Assembly: GCA_002841155.1 (NCBI GenBank)
Contig: PHEH01000002.1
Span: forward strand, 62,001 to 126,000
Reading direction: 5' to 3'
Length of the DNA: 64,000 nucleotides
Source of the DNA: Alphaproteobacteria bacterium HGW-Alphaproteobacteria-18
GTDB lineage: Bacteria; Pseudomonadota; Alphaproteobacteria; Caulobacterales; Hyphomonadaceae
Shown here: piece after piece, positions 63,931 to 64,000 of the stretch
How the letters are laid out: each line of letters opens with the position of its first letter
Position numbering within the stretch: position 1 is the stretch's first letter
Program-made: the position numbers and the translations under genes
The notes under the pieces: generated by a model
The model's database searches: none
What the model was told of the DNA's origin: nothing
The model's input: only the letters and a program-made list of their open reading frames with translations

Positions 63931-64000
63931 GGCGCGCGGCGCCCCCCAAGCCCCTTACTTGACTCTCTGCGCGGTTCAGGAAACCCGTTTCCGCCATGAC
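63931..64000. other. tail of the window, possible start of the next gene
   Basis: After the EF-hand stop there is a short GC-rich stretch. An ATG at 63996 with AGGAAA about 15 bases upstream may start a further plus-strand gene cut by the window end. Nothing more can be said. Confidence 0.2.

Overview
The window is GC-rich DNA packed with genes and looks like the chromosome of a stalked or budding alphaproteobacterium of the Caulobacter/Hyphomonas group, most likely Hyphomonadaceae. Four things point there. A histidine-kinase-like protein carries tyrosine in place of the phospho-accepting histidine, the signature of the cell-cycle regulator DivL. Two perfect TTAA-N7-TTAA (CtrA-type) sites lie in intergenic DNA. 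A bactofilin gene is present. The gene order rpmH-rnpA-yidC-engB-argB-dapD is typical of alphaproteobacteria. I see no prophage, IS element, CRISPR array, tRNA or rRNA gene, and no gene-free gap longer than 300 bases.

Layout. 1-6.2 kb: DnaQ-like exonuclease, lipoprotein RidA, SMP-30 lactonase, folA, a VUT-family membrane protein, aquaporin, an AhpD-like protein and thyA. 6.4-9.8 kb: two tandem TadG-like von Willebrand A proteins, the first carrying two internal FCCH-like repeats. 9.8-13.9 kb: pgsA, an L,D-transpeptidase behind a CtrA box, NUDIX, serB, miaA. 13.9-20 kb: the ilvB-ilvH-ilvC branched-chain amino acid operon, preceded by a recognisable attenuator and carrying three embedded genes of unknown function. 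20-23.8 kb: GH25 muramidase divergent from a bactofilin, Sel1-like protein, SDR, TVP38 protein. 23.8-25.5 kb: leuA behind a leucine-rich leader peptide. 25.5-34.2 kb, minus strand: PTS HPr and EIIA-Man, dapB, a K+ channel, pheST, a small unlisted basic-protein gene, rplT, rpmI, an HWE kinase and infC, which appears to start at AUA. 34.4-40.2 kb: zinc metalloprotease, two glycosyltransferases, a hydrolase, DUF4287. 40.3-48 kb, minus strand: the rpmH-to-dapD cluster, including two tandem paralogous small membrane proteins. 48-54.7 kb, plus strand: serine hydrolase, then DUF547, TVP38, flavin disulfide reductase, orphan histidine kinase and RluA-type pseudouridine synthase. 54.7-64 kb: a protein of unknown function, PBP4-type peptidase, hrpB, dicarboxylate/amino-acid symporter, divL and an EF-hand protein.

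The genes make sense together mainly as housekeeping. They cover branched-chain amino acids (ilvBHC, leuA, both with leader peptides), lysine/diaminopimelate and peptidoglycan (dapB, dapD, L,D-transpeptidase, PBP4, GH25), thymidylate/folate (thyA, folA) and translation (infC, rpmI, rplT, pheST, rpmH, miaA). The parts most worth following up are the two leader-peptide regulatory regions, the small unlisted proteins, the FCCH-bearing vWA protein, the CtrA boxes at divL and the L,D-transpeptidase, and the DUF547/TVP38/flavoprotein/kinase cluster.
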